Shown in pieces: positions 21,967 to 35,163 of a stretch of DNA of 64,000 nucleotides (positions within the stretch are counted from its first letter, which is position 1; each line of letters begins with the position of its first letter). A program made the position numbers and the translations under genes. The stretch comes from Castor canadensis (Eukaryota > Chordata > Mammalia > Rodentia > Castoridae), in NCBI RefSeq assembly GCF_047511655.1, contig NC_133390.1:159089583-159153582 (forward strand), in the 5' to 3' direction. The notes below the pieces were generated by a model. The model saw only the letters and a list, made by a program, of their open reading frames with translations. It had not been told where the DNA came from and did not search any database.

Positions 21967-24900
21967 GTGGGGCTGGCACGCCGGGCCGGGGCGCGGGCTC
22001 GGGCTTCCAGTCAGGGTAGGGGGCGGCACCGGGCCGGGCCTGGCCGTGCCGCGCCGGGGGTCGGCGTTTGGGGTCCGGGCCCGCGGCCCAGGCGGGATTG
22101 GGAGGGCCGCCGCCGGGGCCGGGCGCTGTTCAGCACCGCGGACAGGGGCAGCGGGCGGGAGCGCAGCGGAGGGTCCGGGTTGTGGTGGCGGCGGCGGTGG
22201 GGTGTGTGGCCTGCATGACTATGTGTGAGGGAAACCGTACAACGCCTCGGAGTAAATAGTAAGCGCAGCCAGTCTGTTGTGGGTTGGGAGAAGAAACCGA
22301 GGATGCTCAGGCTGCTCAGGCTGCGGGGTCGGGGGGGAGGAAGGACCCCATCGCTGCCTTTGCAGCTGGAGGGCTGGAAGGTGAAGGCAGGACAGACTTG
22401 CTCTGCGTGGCCCCACAAGGCAGAACTAAGGCCAACTGGGGTGGGGGTGGGGGTTACAGGAAAGCAAATTGCGGCTGGATTTAGGAAGAAGTTTGTAACA
22501 ATTGGAGCTGCTCAGCCAGCTCAGGAGGCGGTGAGCTGCTCATCACTGGCATGTGCAAGAAAAGCTCCAAGCGGGGATTGGATGGATGCATGCATAATAC
22601 CTGCATGGATACATGCATAATAATAACAATAATGCCCGGTAGCATTGACTGAACACTCACTATGGGATAGGCCTGGTGCTTTATGTGAATTATCTCATTT
22701 TATCCTCAGAACTGCAACATGAGATAATAATTGCAATTAATATCCCCATTTTGCAGATAAGGATATGGACTCAGAGAGCTTAAGTAACTTGCCCAAGGTC
22801 ACACAGCTCATGAGTGATGAAGTTGGGACTGTGACCTTTTATTTAGCCATGACATTATCCTATATCACATGGGTAGGGGGACAGTCGGACTAAGTAATGT
22901 TTCTGATATCGTCTGAACTAGGCGTCCGCAATTCTACTAATGTTGAGACAGTGGTATTTTGCTGGGGAAAATCAGAGTGATTGCCTGAATTATCCTAAGG
23001 GGAGGAGTGTATTTGTTGAAGCAGGCAGACTATTTGTTCAGAAGAATCTACCAGAACAGTAATTTTTAATTGGGCACAAGACTCAAGGGGTCATATATTC
23101 CTCTTGAAATTCTGGGCAAATAAGTGGTTATTGTAGGAGAGAATCCCTAGATTTCTTCAGCTTCTCAAAGGGTTACATATTGCAAAAACATTAGGGTGTG
23201 TAAAAGAATCTTTAGTCCTAATTCATAGTCGTCCTCCAAACATAATTACTGATTGACTTTTAGTGAAAACTTTCTCTAGCTTGATTGTGTTTTAGTTCTG
23301 TTACTTATCAAAGTAATCCACTTCATGAGTTTACACCCCAGAAAAAGTAGGATTCTCTTAGATTTCCTAAATGCAAAAGAGAAGGTGGCAAGACCCTGGC
23401 CTGGGATTTAGTAGACCTGGGATTTAATCTGACCTTGGCCTCTGGTGGTTTCTGTGACCTTGAGCCATTTCCTTGCTCTCTGTAGGCTTGACTACGATCT
23501 GTATCACAAAGAGATAGGACTGGATGATCTCAACTTTAAGACCTTTTTATTCCTATGATATTCCAAGCATTAAGAGAAGGCGATTTGCTTAAATATGTCA
23601 GGATTTGAAGAGAAGGGTTTTTTACCTAGTGCTTATCCTTACCAATTTCACAGGCTTTAATTACTCTCCCTCACTTGGTCTTTTTGTTTTCAAACTTAAG
23701 TTTCCCATTATGGCAGGGCACCCCCAGAATGGCCACATTCATCCTCTGGATCATTTTAGTTGCCCTTTTGGGATATTTTGGGGCACTCATTTTTAACCTG
23801 GCCATTGTCCCCAGGTGTGCGACTATGGTTTTGCATAAAGCAAGGATGATTTCTTCTTTGGTTTCCAGGTCCTGTCCTGCTTCTGCCCATCTCTTTGTCA
23901 GTTGTCCAGACCTCAACATATTAGGTCACTGCCTTTGGGAAACAAATCTGCAGTAGCTCCCCAATACCTTTCCTGGGTCAAAACTGATATCCTGGAACAC
24001 AACACCCTATATGTGGATTATTTTTATCAGAGTTCATTGCCTTACATCCCCGAAATGACATTCAACTGCCATTTTACATACTACTCACCCTTCCTCCCCT
24101 CTCCTTCAGCATGGCATTTCCCTGTCTGAAAGGACTTAATATGATACACAGTTCTGAAATTTTCACTTTGCCTACTCCCAGATAATTTACAAAAAATTTA
24201 AATCAGACAGGTCCCAGCATGGTTTCTTGGGGCCCTCTGCACTCCTAATCCCTTTCCATTCGGAAAAGTGACCATTTGTTTCTATCTGGTGTTTCCTATC
24301 TCTAGGTGAGTTCTTGGACCTTGATGAAAACGTGACCCTTCAATTCCATTCCATTTGAAATGCCTAATATATTGTCTGAAAGACAGGTGAATTATATACA
24401 CTGCTTCTCTCAAGAATCTGTGCCTAATTATCCCTTCATTGAACACTAGTGGATCATATTATTGAAACCTTTTAGAAATACTGTTGTATTTTGAGCCAGC
24501 AGATAATGTTGCTTACTACTCTTTCTGCCTTCAAAGTCCCTGGAGTCTGACCCCACCCTACCTCCCCATTAGCAGGCAGACTTTCCCACTGCTCATTGAT
24601 AATGCATCCTGACTCCAGACAAGCTTGTTTCTCCTTTATCCTGAGACAGACTACCCAAGTTTCCCTGGACATGGTCACATGTTCTTCACTGTTGCACCCT
24701 ACCCATTCATCCTTAATGTTCCAGCTCACACTCTGCCTTTCCAGGAAACTCTACCTAACTTCTCTAGGCATCATTTACTTCTCTTCTCTCCGGGGAACAC
24801 TTTGAAGCAGTGTGTCATTTAATTTTCAAAATACTTAAATGTTATTTGGGGAGAAAAAGGTTGTGGTTCTTAGGCAAGTCCTTCTCCAACCAAAACACTT

Positions 24901-25767
24901 TATATTTTTAGATCTAACACAATTCCAAACTCTCAGTGCTCACCATTGAGCACACAATGAGCATCTAGTGATTCTACTCTTGATTCTTTATATCCAAAAG
25001 TTATATAGATCTGAAATAAGCACTGATGGGCATACAATTCTCAAGGTACCTTCTAAAACCATCCTTATGGAAGGTATTTGGTGCCTGTCTTTCCTTCAAT
25101 GAAAACAGAGGTATTCCTTTGGGCTGTGATTCCACAATTTCACCCTTGAGTTCTTTCCTGACTCATCCAGCCATAGTAACAGGCAGTAGAGAGGAACTGG
25201 TAGGTAGCCATTACTTTAGAGATCACTAAGTAAGCACACAGTAGCACCATTTAAATATGCTTTTTTTGTCTTTTTTTCTTTTGCAGTACTGAGGTTTGAA
25301 CTCAGAGCCTACACCTTGAGTCACTCCACCAGCCCTTTTTTGTGATGGATTTTTTTCAAGATAGAGTCTCGTGAACTATTTGCCCACGCTGGCTTTGAAC
25401 CATGATCCACCTGATCTCTGCCTCCTGAGTAGCTAGGATTACAGGTGTGAGCCACTGTAGTTCTAGATACTTCTTGAATTGGCTTAAATGAGGTGCCTAA
25501 GGGCACAACTCTTGATCATAGGTGATTGAGAACCAGAACTTTTCCTTGGTCTCCTGACTTCTAAATTGAAAGCATTTTTCACATTTTTCAACTTCTGATT
25601 TCATATTTCTGATCTGTCATAACAAAGCCAAAAAACTTGATTTAGTCTGTTTTCTCTTTTGCTTTCTTGAGTATTTTGCACATTGGAAGGGGGTCCTACC
25701 AGTTCTCTAGTTGGCTTCCTCTTCCCTTTCTCTTATTAGCTGAGAAGGATGCCCCTCAAATGTTTGT

Positions 25768-25806
<39 letters not shown>

Positions 25807-28800
25807 GTTGGTTTTGTCTTGTTTTTGGCCATCCTGAGTTGGAATCGGATTCTGAAGGTCAGAACAGGCAGAAAGAAACCAGCCAATCAGTGCAGGCCAT
25901 ATGAGAGTAGCTATAATGGTATGGCTCTTAGGCCTAGAGTGTAATGGATTCCTACCCTAAGGTTTTGGGTGGTGATTTCTGGACAGATGGAGACCGTTCT
26001 TTGGTTTGTTAAAGGAGAGGGAGAGCCCCAAATGAGCCTGGGGGGTTGGATGGCTTATTAAGAACACTAACCTAGTCCCACTCCCCCAAATCCATCCAAT
26101 GTGATCAAAGCCTCCAGTATATCTTCATTCTTGTCGCTGGTTGGGGGAGTGGAAATCTCTGTTGGGAAGTTCTTCCTTTTACATAAGATAAATGTATTCT
26201 GATGTTATCTTATTATTACTATAATTTTCCTATTACTTTAATAGCCCCTTATATCTGTAAGGTGCTTTGTACTTTCCAGAGGTTTCTGTTTGTGTGGTCC
26301 TGTCAACAGCTCTGTGAAGTAGACTGGGAAAGTTTCCTTATTTTATAGATGAGTAAACAGAGACTCAAGAGATGAAGTAACTTCCTCATGAGTTTGTCCA
26401 GGGACCAGCACACAGCTAACAAACAGTAAAGTGGAGACTAGAAGCTGGATTTTCTGTCCTGGGACTCAGTGCTTTCCCCTTCAAAACTTTTCTGCTCTGG
26501 ATTTTTGGCATAACCTTTTTCATTTTCAAACATGTCCTACCCAGTCCTCAAATGGGGTAGTTTTAGAAAGAAATGCTAGGTATACTGGTTTATGCCTATA
26601 ATCTGGGCATTCAGGAGACTGAGGCAGGAGGATTGTGAGTTCCAGGCCAGCCTGAAATATATAGTGAAATCCTGTCTCAAACAACAACAAAAACTAGAAG
26701 AAGTAAATTATCTTAGGAGATGCCTAGCATTATAATATGGTGTCATTTGAACTCCAAAAAAGGAGGAATCACTCAAGCCATTGTCCCCTCAGTGCTAGCA
26801 CAGTGCCTGGTACCTTCCAGACATGTGACAACTATTTTAAAATTAATTGTCTGTGTTCCCCACCAACTTCCTTGGACAATGCTTGGTACGTGAGTCAGGA
26901 GCTCTTTTGAGGAATAAATGAATGTGTGCTAGAGTATAAATAAGGTGCAGAGAAGCCCTGAAACAGGAGGAGGTAAGGTTCTCCAGCTGGGCTAGGGGTG
27001 TGGCTCAAGTGGTAAAGCATCTGCCTAGCAATCGCAAGACCCTGAATTCAAACCTCAGTACCATAAAAAAAAAAAAGCAGTCAGAGAATGCTTCAGGAGA
27101 AGGTAGCAGCTGAGATGAACCTTTGAGGTTGGAGAGGGTGGAGAATGGTAAGCAGGCAGTCCAGACAGAGGGAAAACACAAACCATGACTCCACACAAGT
27201 TCATGACATGTTTAGGAAACAGTGGATAATTGAATGTGCCCAGAGCATTGAGTTACTTGCTGTTTCCAGTGAGAGTGTAAGGAGAAGAGGCTGGAAAAGG
27301 ATGCTGAGAGCAGATTGTGAAATTGGCTTTTGTCCAAAGGCTGAGAGTAGTCATTAAAGGTTACTGAGCAGAGAAGTGACCTGTTCAGAGCTGTGTTGAG
27401 GAGGCAGAGGGTTGTTCTGAGTGCTGGCAACTGCTCTAGGTGTTTCAAGCTTTCTTAGCACAACTGAGGTCTAAATACCTATGTTGGGGAATGGTAGGTG
27501 GATAAAGGTGTGATTTCTCCCTCTGGCCCTCCCTCACTGAAAGTCTTGTTTTTTTCTTTCTTTGTTTTGTGGTGCTGCTGTTGGAACCAGGGCCGTGTGA
27601 ATGCTAGCCAGGCACTGTACCAGTGAGCAGCACCACCAGCACTGCCGAGAGGTTTGAGGAGCAATTATTTGGTTTCTTTGGATTTCAGGATTGATTCCAT
27701 TCAACACTTTCTTGAGTTTTACTTCATTCTTACAGCATATTTGTTTCAAAAGGCAACTTTGATTTTGGCTTCAACTCATATATAATATGTACATACATAT
27801 ATATGACTTTGTATATATGTGTACATGTATAGATAGAGAACATTTCCCCAAAGATTAGACAATTGTTATAATGAAGCAAGTAGAGAAAAACAAGGTGGTA
27901 TTATCATTATTGTTATTATTATTTTGGTTTTTTGAGGCAGGGTCTCACTGTGTAACCCATGCTGACCTCAAACTTGCTGTCCTACCTTACCTTCCCAAGT
28001 GCTGGAATTATAGGTGTGCCACCATGCCCTGCCTGCTTGAAATCTCTAATAATAACAAAATTTAAAAGCATACCAAAAATCTAATTGTGTTACTCCCACC
28101 TCATATTTCTTTAAATGGCTTTTAGGAAAAAGGCTAAACTTTTAGGGGAAAAAAGTAGTTTAGTAATTTTTATGGAAAAATTTCAAATGCACATGAAAGT
28201 AGAAAGAACTGTATATGAGCCCCACCTCCACCAACATCCCCAGTCCCCACCAGGCTGCTTCATGTGGCCTGTGAACTCTGTGTGATTGAATCCCTCCCAT
28301 CCTCTGGTTTCTTTTTTTTCTACCTACTCTTCATTGGTCACTAGACTCCAATCCCCCTGGCCTTCTTCCTCTTTTTCTAATCCCTTTCAGGAACTCAGTA
28401 GGATAGTCTTTTTCTTGAAATGTTCATTCTTCAGCTTTCACCTAGCCCCTTCTGTTTATTCATAGTTCTCAGCTGAGATGTCATATTCTCAGGGAGGCAA
28501 TCCCACAGCCTATATCTCCTTGTCATGCACTTCCAAAGCAGCTTGTCCTTTTCTTTGATTCTTCTTATCACAATTGTGATGAAATGTTTGCTATTTCCAT
28601 ATCTATCTCCCACACCAGGCAGTAAGCTCCATGAAGAAGAATTCAATGTGGACAATAAGCATGTAAAACCTTATTTATAATGTACTATGGAATGTGGTAT
28701 AAATGAGAGATGTGCTCCATTGGGAGCACAGAGGAAGCACATTTAACCTTGGATAGATAGCCCAGTACCACAGAGTGGTATTGGAGGTACATGTTGAAGG

Positions 28801-31800
28801 ATCTCTAATAGTTCATCAGAACAAAGCCAGAATGTATGTGAGGACAGAAAATGAAATAAAGACATGGAGACAGAATCTGCAGGATGTGTTCAGGCAACAC
28901 AGTAGGTCAGTAGAGCTAGATAAGGGGGAGCTTGAGGTAGCTTGAGGTAGACAAGAAAGGGCTCAAAGCTTGTTGAGGGCTGTGCCAAGGAATGTGGACT
29001 TTACAATTGACAATGAAGAACTAGAAGATAGATTCTACACTCAATCCACCTAAGCTAAACTAATAGAAACTTATAATTACTTAGAGGCTATCTAGATCAG
29101 CCATCTTCCCATTACAATTAAGAAACTGAGGCCTGACCACTGGTCTTTTTCTTCCCTCTTTTCGTTTCTGAACTCATCAGTAAGTCAAGCCCCAGAGTAT
29201 AGGGGGCATTGGAAAGAGTGAGGAAAACTAAGGTTCCTCCTTTCTCAGAGTGAATGAGAGCATGGCCACACTCCTGTCTTTGGACAGAGGCCTCTCCAGA
29301 ACTGGAAAACTGGGATATCCCAGTGCTAACCCAAAACCTCAAACTTGCCACCTTCCTGGGCCTGGTGATTGTCTGGCTTGTGATGGCCTCCTGGGAGTGG
29401 GCCAAGGACATCGTACAGCGGAGTGCCAGGGAATTCCCGATAGTGCACTTACCACCCACTGAAGAGCCGATGGCAGCCAACAGGCAATGCTGCACCATTA
29501 AGGTGTTTGTCAAGAAGCTAAACTGGGCATTGTGGGCGATCCTGAGGGCCCTTTTTAGACTGGCTGAAAGTGAAGAAGAAATAAAGAAACATCATTTGGA
29601 AGCAACCCAGAGCTAGTATGGGGGGTGGCAGCATGACAGAAAGAACCCTCCTTGGGAGGCAGGGACGTTGGGCTCCATTTCTGACTCCCCTACCAACTTG
29701 TTCTGTGATTTTGAGTAAGTCATTTCCCCTCCTTGAGTTTTATTTTTCTCTTCTACAAAATTAGCATATTAAATTACATGATCTCTAAGTATTATTGACC
29801 AGTGATTCCCCTGAATGGTTATGCTTTCAGTATAAAATTTTAAAAAGTAGTCATGACTCAGGTAGATCCAGGAGCAAGGTTAGGACCTCAGTTGTAGGGG
29901 TAGAGGGGTAAGAAAGGTTTTAGTGGGACAGGAGTTAAAGGTAACTAACCTAGTTACTCTTGGAAGAGTCACCACAGAAATGCTGTGATTTTGCCTGGCA
30001 AAAATAACCAAAGGTGATGGTCAATCTATTGCCAAGCAATGTACAAATAGCAACATTGTGATTTTCTTTCTTTCTTTTTCTTTCCTTTTTTCTTTCTTTC
30101 CTTTTCTTTCTTCCTTCCTTCCTTTCCCTCCCTCCCTCCCTCCCTTTCTTTCTTTGGTGGGGCTGGGGTTTGAACTCAGGATTTTGCACTTGCAAAGCAG
30201 GTGCTATACCACTCTAGTCTGTAACAACACTTCTTATGTGCTAGAGTCAATTGGATACTTTACATGCATGTATTAGTTTCCTATTGTTGCTGTAACAAAT
30301 TACCACAAACTTAGTGTCTTAATACAGCTGGGGACTTGACTCCAGAGGTACAGCCCCAGCCTAACAAGGCTGAGGTCCTGAGTTCAAACCCCAGTACTGC
30401 AAAAAAGATATATAGATATAGATATACCTAGATATATCTATATCTATATATATTTTTATATCTGTCTAGATAGGGGGAGGGGTCCAGTGCTTAGTGGTAG
30501 AGTGTTTGCCTAGCACAAGGCCCTGGGTTCAATTCCCAGAACCACAAAAGCTTAACAACAAAAGGCACAAATGTATCTTACATTTCTGGAGGTCAGAAGT
30601 TCAAAATGGGTCTTATAGGACTAAAGATATAGGGAGGTCTGCATTACTTCTGGAGGCATTAGGGAAGAAACTTTCTTTCTTTCTTTCTTTTTTGGTGGTA
30701 CTGTGGTGGAGGGGGAAAGGATGAACTCAGGGTCTTTCACTTTCCAGGCAGGTGCTCTACTTATTGAGGCACACCCCAACCCAAGAATACTTTCCTTGTC
30801 TTTTCCTGCAACTGGCATCTTTCCTTGGCTAGACACCCTCTTCCATCTGTGGCATTACTCTAATCTCTGCTTCTGTCATCACATCTGACTCTGACCCTCC
30901 TGCCTCCTTTTTCTAAGGACTCTGGTGATTCCCTTAGACCCACATGAAAACTCCAGGATAATCTCCCCATCTGAAGATCCTGATCCTATATGTATGCTCT
31001 GTTTTGCCATGTACAATAACATATTCATAGTCTATAGGGAGTGGGATAGGAATATCTTCAAAGGGCCACACTTATCTACCACAGTGCCTCATCTCTCTGA
31101 GTCCTCCCAACAACCCTCCTTTGCCCACTGTCTGTTTAGCAGATTAGGAACATAATGCTGAGTAAGTCAGGTTATTTTTCCAAAGGCACTAGGCTGGAAA
31201 GATAAAAGTTAGGCAACTTTGGTATCGTGCAGTAGCTGGGTCCCAAGTGACCTGTCTTTTCAGATCGAACCCCATCTAGCTCCCAGGTGTAAAGGGAGTT
31301 CAGTGTAACTCTTTTGAGGAGGCTGAGAACAAGGCATGTGAGATCCTGAGCAACAAATTAGGATATTAGGCAATCTCAATTTAGGACTTGAGTGCCAGAG
31401 AGAGAAACTGAAGCAAAAACCCAGTTGTAAGGACTAAGCTAATATAGCAATGGATGGGGACTGATGATCTCAGACCACTTTTTTTTCTTTTATTATTCAT
31501 ATGTGCATACAAGGCTTGGGTCATTTCTCCCCCCTGCCCCCACCCCCTCCCTTACCACCCACTCCGCCCCCTCCCTCTCCCCCCCACCCTCAATACCCAG
31601 CAGAAACTATTTTGCCCTTATTTCCAATTTTGTTGTAGAGAGTATAAGCAATAATAGGAAGGAACAAGGGTTTTTGCTGGTTGAGATAAGGATAGCTATA
31701 CAGGGCATTGACTCACATTGATTTCCTGTGCGTGGGTGTTACCTTCTAGGTTAATTCTTTTTGATCTAACCTTTTCTCTAGTTCCTGGTCCCCTTTTCCT

Positions 31801-34800
31801 GTTGGCCTCAGTTGCTTTTAAGGTATCTGCTTTAGTTTCTCTGCGTTAAGTGCAACAAATGCTAGCTAGTTTTTTAGGTGTCTTACCTATCCTCACCCCT
31901 CCCTTGTGTGCTCTCGCTTTTATCATGTGCTTAAAGTCCAATCCCATTGTTGTGTTTGCCCTTGATCTAATGTCCACATATGAGGGAGAACATATGATTT
32001 TTGGTCTTTTGGGCCAGGCTAACCTCACTCAGAATGATGTTCTCCAATTCCACCCATTTACCAGCGAATGATAACATTTCGTTCTTCTTCATGTTTGCAT
32101 AAAATTCCATTGTCAGGCCACTCTTCACACCTGTACACAGTAACATAATGGAATCTCAATATTGGGGTTGAAACTACTGAAGAACTATTTCCCAAAGTTA
32201 GGATTTGTCAAGAAGATGAACAGGCGAAGGATCCAGTGGTGACAGCAGAACTGAAGTACAGAGGGCAGAGGCTGGACATTGAGCCAATGTTAATAGAAGG
32301 CTTTTCTAAATGGGTAACTTACTTCCTGATTAGTAAATTATGGGTGAAACAATATAACACATCCATTCATGGCTCTGCCAGGGCCTGTGCAAGGTATTGG
32401 GTTACAATGATAAGAAGGACAAACTATGATCCCTACATTCATGTTTTTATAGTCAAGAGAAGACAGGTACTTTCCTCCTAATTTCAATACAGTGTGATAA
32501 GAATTGTGATAAGGAGAAGGATGGAGTACTGACAAGGGATGGAGGAAGAACTCCTGATGTAGATTTAAAGAGGTCAAGAAAGGTTTCCCCAGAGGGAGAG
32601 TCAGGAGGCAAATCACGAAGGCACTTGACTTAATAGACGGAAGCTCGTTGATACCCTTGAATTTCTTTGGGGGTACTCACACTCACTGTGCCCTCTTTTT
32701 GTAACACTCTTTTCTTAGTAGCCACGTGGCCTACTTCCTCACCTCCTTCAGATCTCTTGCTCAAATGTCAGAAACTTTTTTCACCACCCTCTATAAAATA
32801 ATGTCCCACCACTCTATCTCCTTAGTCTGCATGATTCTTCATGCAGTCTGCATGATTCCACATGGCAATTACTACCATGTTGTTCTTCCACTAGACTGCA
32901 ACTAGAAAGTAACTAGAATGTCTTGTTCACTGTTGTAGCCCTGGCACAGTGCTTGGTTCAGATTCAGTCCTCAATAAATATTTATTGAATGAATGAATGG
33001 ACAGAAAAATCAGATTTGATGTTTAGGAGGTAGAAACACTAGATCTTTGGTAAAACACTGGATATGGATGGTGAAGGAGAGGGAGGAGTCATGGGTCATA
33101 TGAGGCTTCTGGTTTGGGTAACTGTATAAATGGTAGTACCATACTCTGATGTAAGAACTATAGTGCAAGGATATTAGTATCACTATGACCTGAAATAGGA
33201 CTGTGCATTTTAGGAATGTGAAAAATAGGCAATGCCAGGAAGGAAAAGGGCTGCCTTTCCAGCAGCCTGACAGTGTGGAACACCTGGACCATGCTACTTA
33301 TTAGCTTTGTGGCTCTGGGTAATCACTTAATGTGTCTAGACTTCAATTTCCTCATCTGCAAATTGGGAGTCACCATCCTACCTCATGAGGTTGTTGCATT
33401 CTTGACTATCTAGCACAAGACTAAGTACATGTGGAGAGCAGATTATGGAAAGCCTATGAGAACTGGACACAAGCAAGGCAAGATGCGGTTCACCTGCTTT
33501 TCTGACATTGGCACAGCCCCGGAAGCAGAACAGCTGTTTCTCCTAAGTTGTTTGCGATCAGAGAAGCAGGAAGGCAGGTTTCACCTGTTATAATGTCAAG
33601 CCTCTCCCCAAAAGCCACTGCTCCACCCTGTTTACCACTGTTTATAAAAGACCCCCTGAAGGAGGAAGAGGGGCTTTTGCCTTTTGCCTTGGGCTTTTGC
33701 ATTTTGCTTTTGGCTTTTGGCTCTTGCTTTTGCTTTGAGCTTTTTGCTTTTGCTTTTGCCTTGGGGCTTTTTGGTGTGGGAAGCTTTTGGAAGGGAAAAG
33801 ATTGCTGAAGGGAAAAAGATTGCTAAAGGGGAATGGTTAAAGAGGGGTTGATAGAAAGTCTGCACCAAGAATTTTAACATAGGCTTTAGAAAGCTGAGCT
33901 AAAGAAAGAACGTTATACATAGGCCTTAGAAAAGCTAAGCTGAAAAAAGCCAAAGAACATGAAACAGTGCAAGTCTGAGGACCGAGACTTTAAGAGTTAC
34001 GCATACGCAGTTTTTAGGCATAGCCGTTGTTTGCAAGTCTGAGCGCCAAGGCTCACCAAGGCTTTAAGAAAGCTAAAGGGAGATGGGACAGTGCAAGCCT
34101 GGGAGCAAAAGACTTTAAGAGCGATTAAGCTAAAGATAAGCTTAGAGAAAACAATGGGACAGAGTGAGTCTAAGGAAAGAGATTTTGCACAAGGTTTGAA
34201 AAAGAAGACTTTAGAAGCAAGGTTTTAAAGAACTGTAAAGGAGTAAAGCCTTAAAGAATAAAGATAGAGAAAAGAAGAAATAAGGGTTATGCATCTCCAC
34301 CAGAGCACCCAACACACCTGACCCCACTTTCTGTTTGTCTGTTTATCCTGTGTTTTTTCTGAATCTCCAATCACCCCCAGTTAGCCCCAGTTAGGTTCAG
34401 TAATAACCAGGAGTGAGAGAAAACTCGTTCTAACAAAGGAGGGAGCGAGAAAACAGCACCCCCTCCAAGTACACAGTAGGCACTCTATGATAGTTGTTAT
34501 CATAATTAGAACATCTATGACTACTAAAAAGATTTTTTTCTTTTTATCTCTTCCTTCCTTTCTTTCTTTCTTTTCTTTTTCTTCCTTCCTCCCTCCCTCC
34601 CTCCCTTCCTTCTTGTGTAGTATTAGGGTGGAATCCAGAGCCTCATGCATATTAGGCAAGCACTCTACCACTGAATCATACCCCCAGCAAAAAGTTCCTT
34701 CTATTTTTTATCCATTAGCATATATTAATTGTACAAAGGAATATCACTATACTATTTCCATATATGCATACAATGAACTTTGATTTCACTACTCCTACTG

Positions 34801-35126
34801 CTCTTTCTTTCATCCTCCCCCCTTTTAACTAATTTTAACCGGTTTCATTATTCTGTTTTCACACATGCACATAAAGTACTTCAATCATAATCCCTCCATC
34901 ACCCTCTGCTTTTACCCTCCCTCCTGCCTACAGCTCCTGTCCCCAGATGGTCCCCATTTTGCACTCATGTCCTTCTTCTTTTATGGCCTAGATTCTGCAT
35001 ATGAGAGAGAACATACTCTATTTGTCTTTCTCAGTCTTGCTTATTCTGCTTAACATGATGATCTCCAGTTCCATTCATTTTCCTGCAAATGACATAAATT
35101 CATTCTTTATGGCTGAATAATACTCA

Positions 35127-35163
<37 letters not shown>

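Larger units (their letters stand above)
21440..22215. promoter_or_regulatory. MMP24: GC-rich/CpG island promoter region of MMP24
   Basis: This stretch is dense in CpG and GC, unlike everything else in the window, and spans the expected 5' UTR, exon 1 and the start of intron 1. A GGGGCGGGG Sp1-type box is at 21554-21562, with further GC boxes nearby. No TATA box at a convincing distance from exon 1 is seen, so this looks like a dispersed CpG-type promoter. The borders are judged by eye. Confidence 0.85.
30268..31082 (+). mobile_element. MLT1-type (ancient MaLR) LTR, split by three SINEs
   Basis: It begins GTATTAGTTTCCTATTGTTG and continues with TACATTTCTGGAGGTCAGAAG, then CCTTGTCTTTTCCTGCAACTG, TAAGGACTCTGGTGATTCCC and ACTCCAGGATAATCTCCCC. 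It ends near TATCTACCACA. The order matches the common mammalian MLT1 LTR with three younger SINEs inserted. Confidence 0.78.

Noticed and set aside
21206-22228. Long open frames on both strands over the GC-rich island (up to 340 codons)
   Set aside because: Stop-poor because of extreme GC content; arginine/proline/alanine-rich and without family. Only the frame starting at 21739, up to 21966, is the known MT5-MMP N-terminus.
21739-22260. Antisense MMP24OS-type small gene at the promoter
   Set aside because: I looked on the minus strand for the characteristic C-terminal coding sequence that I remember for that locus and did not find it in this window.
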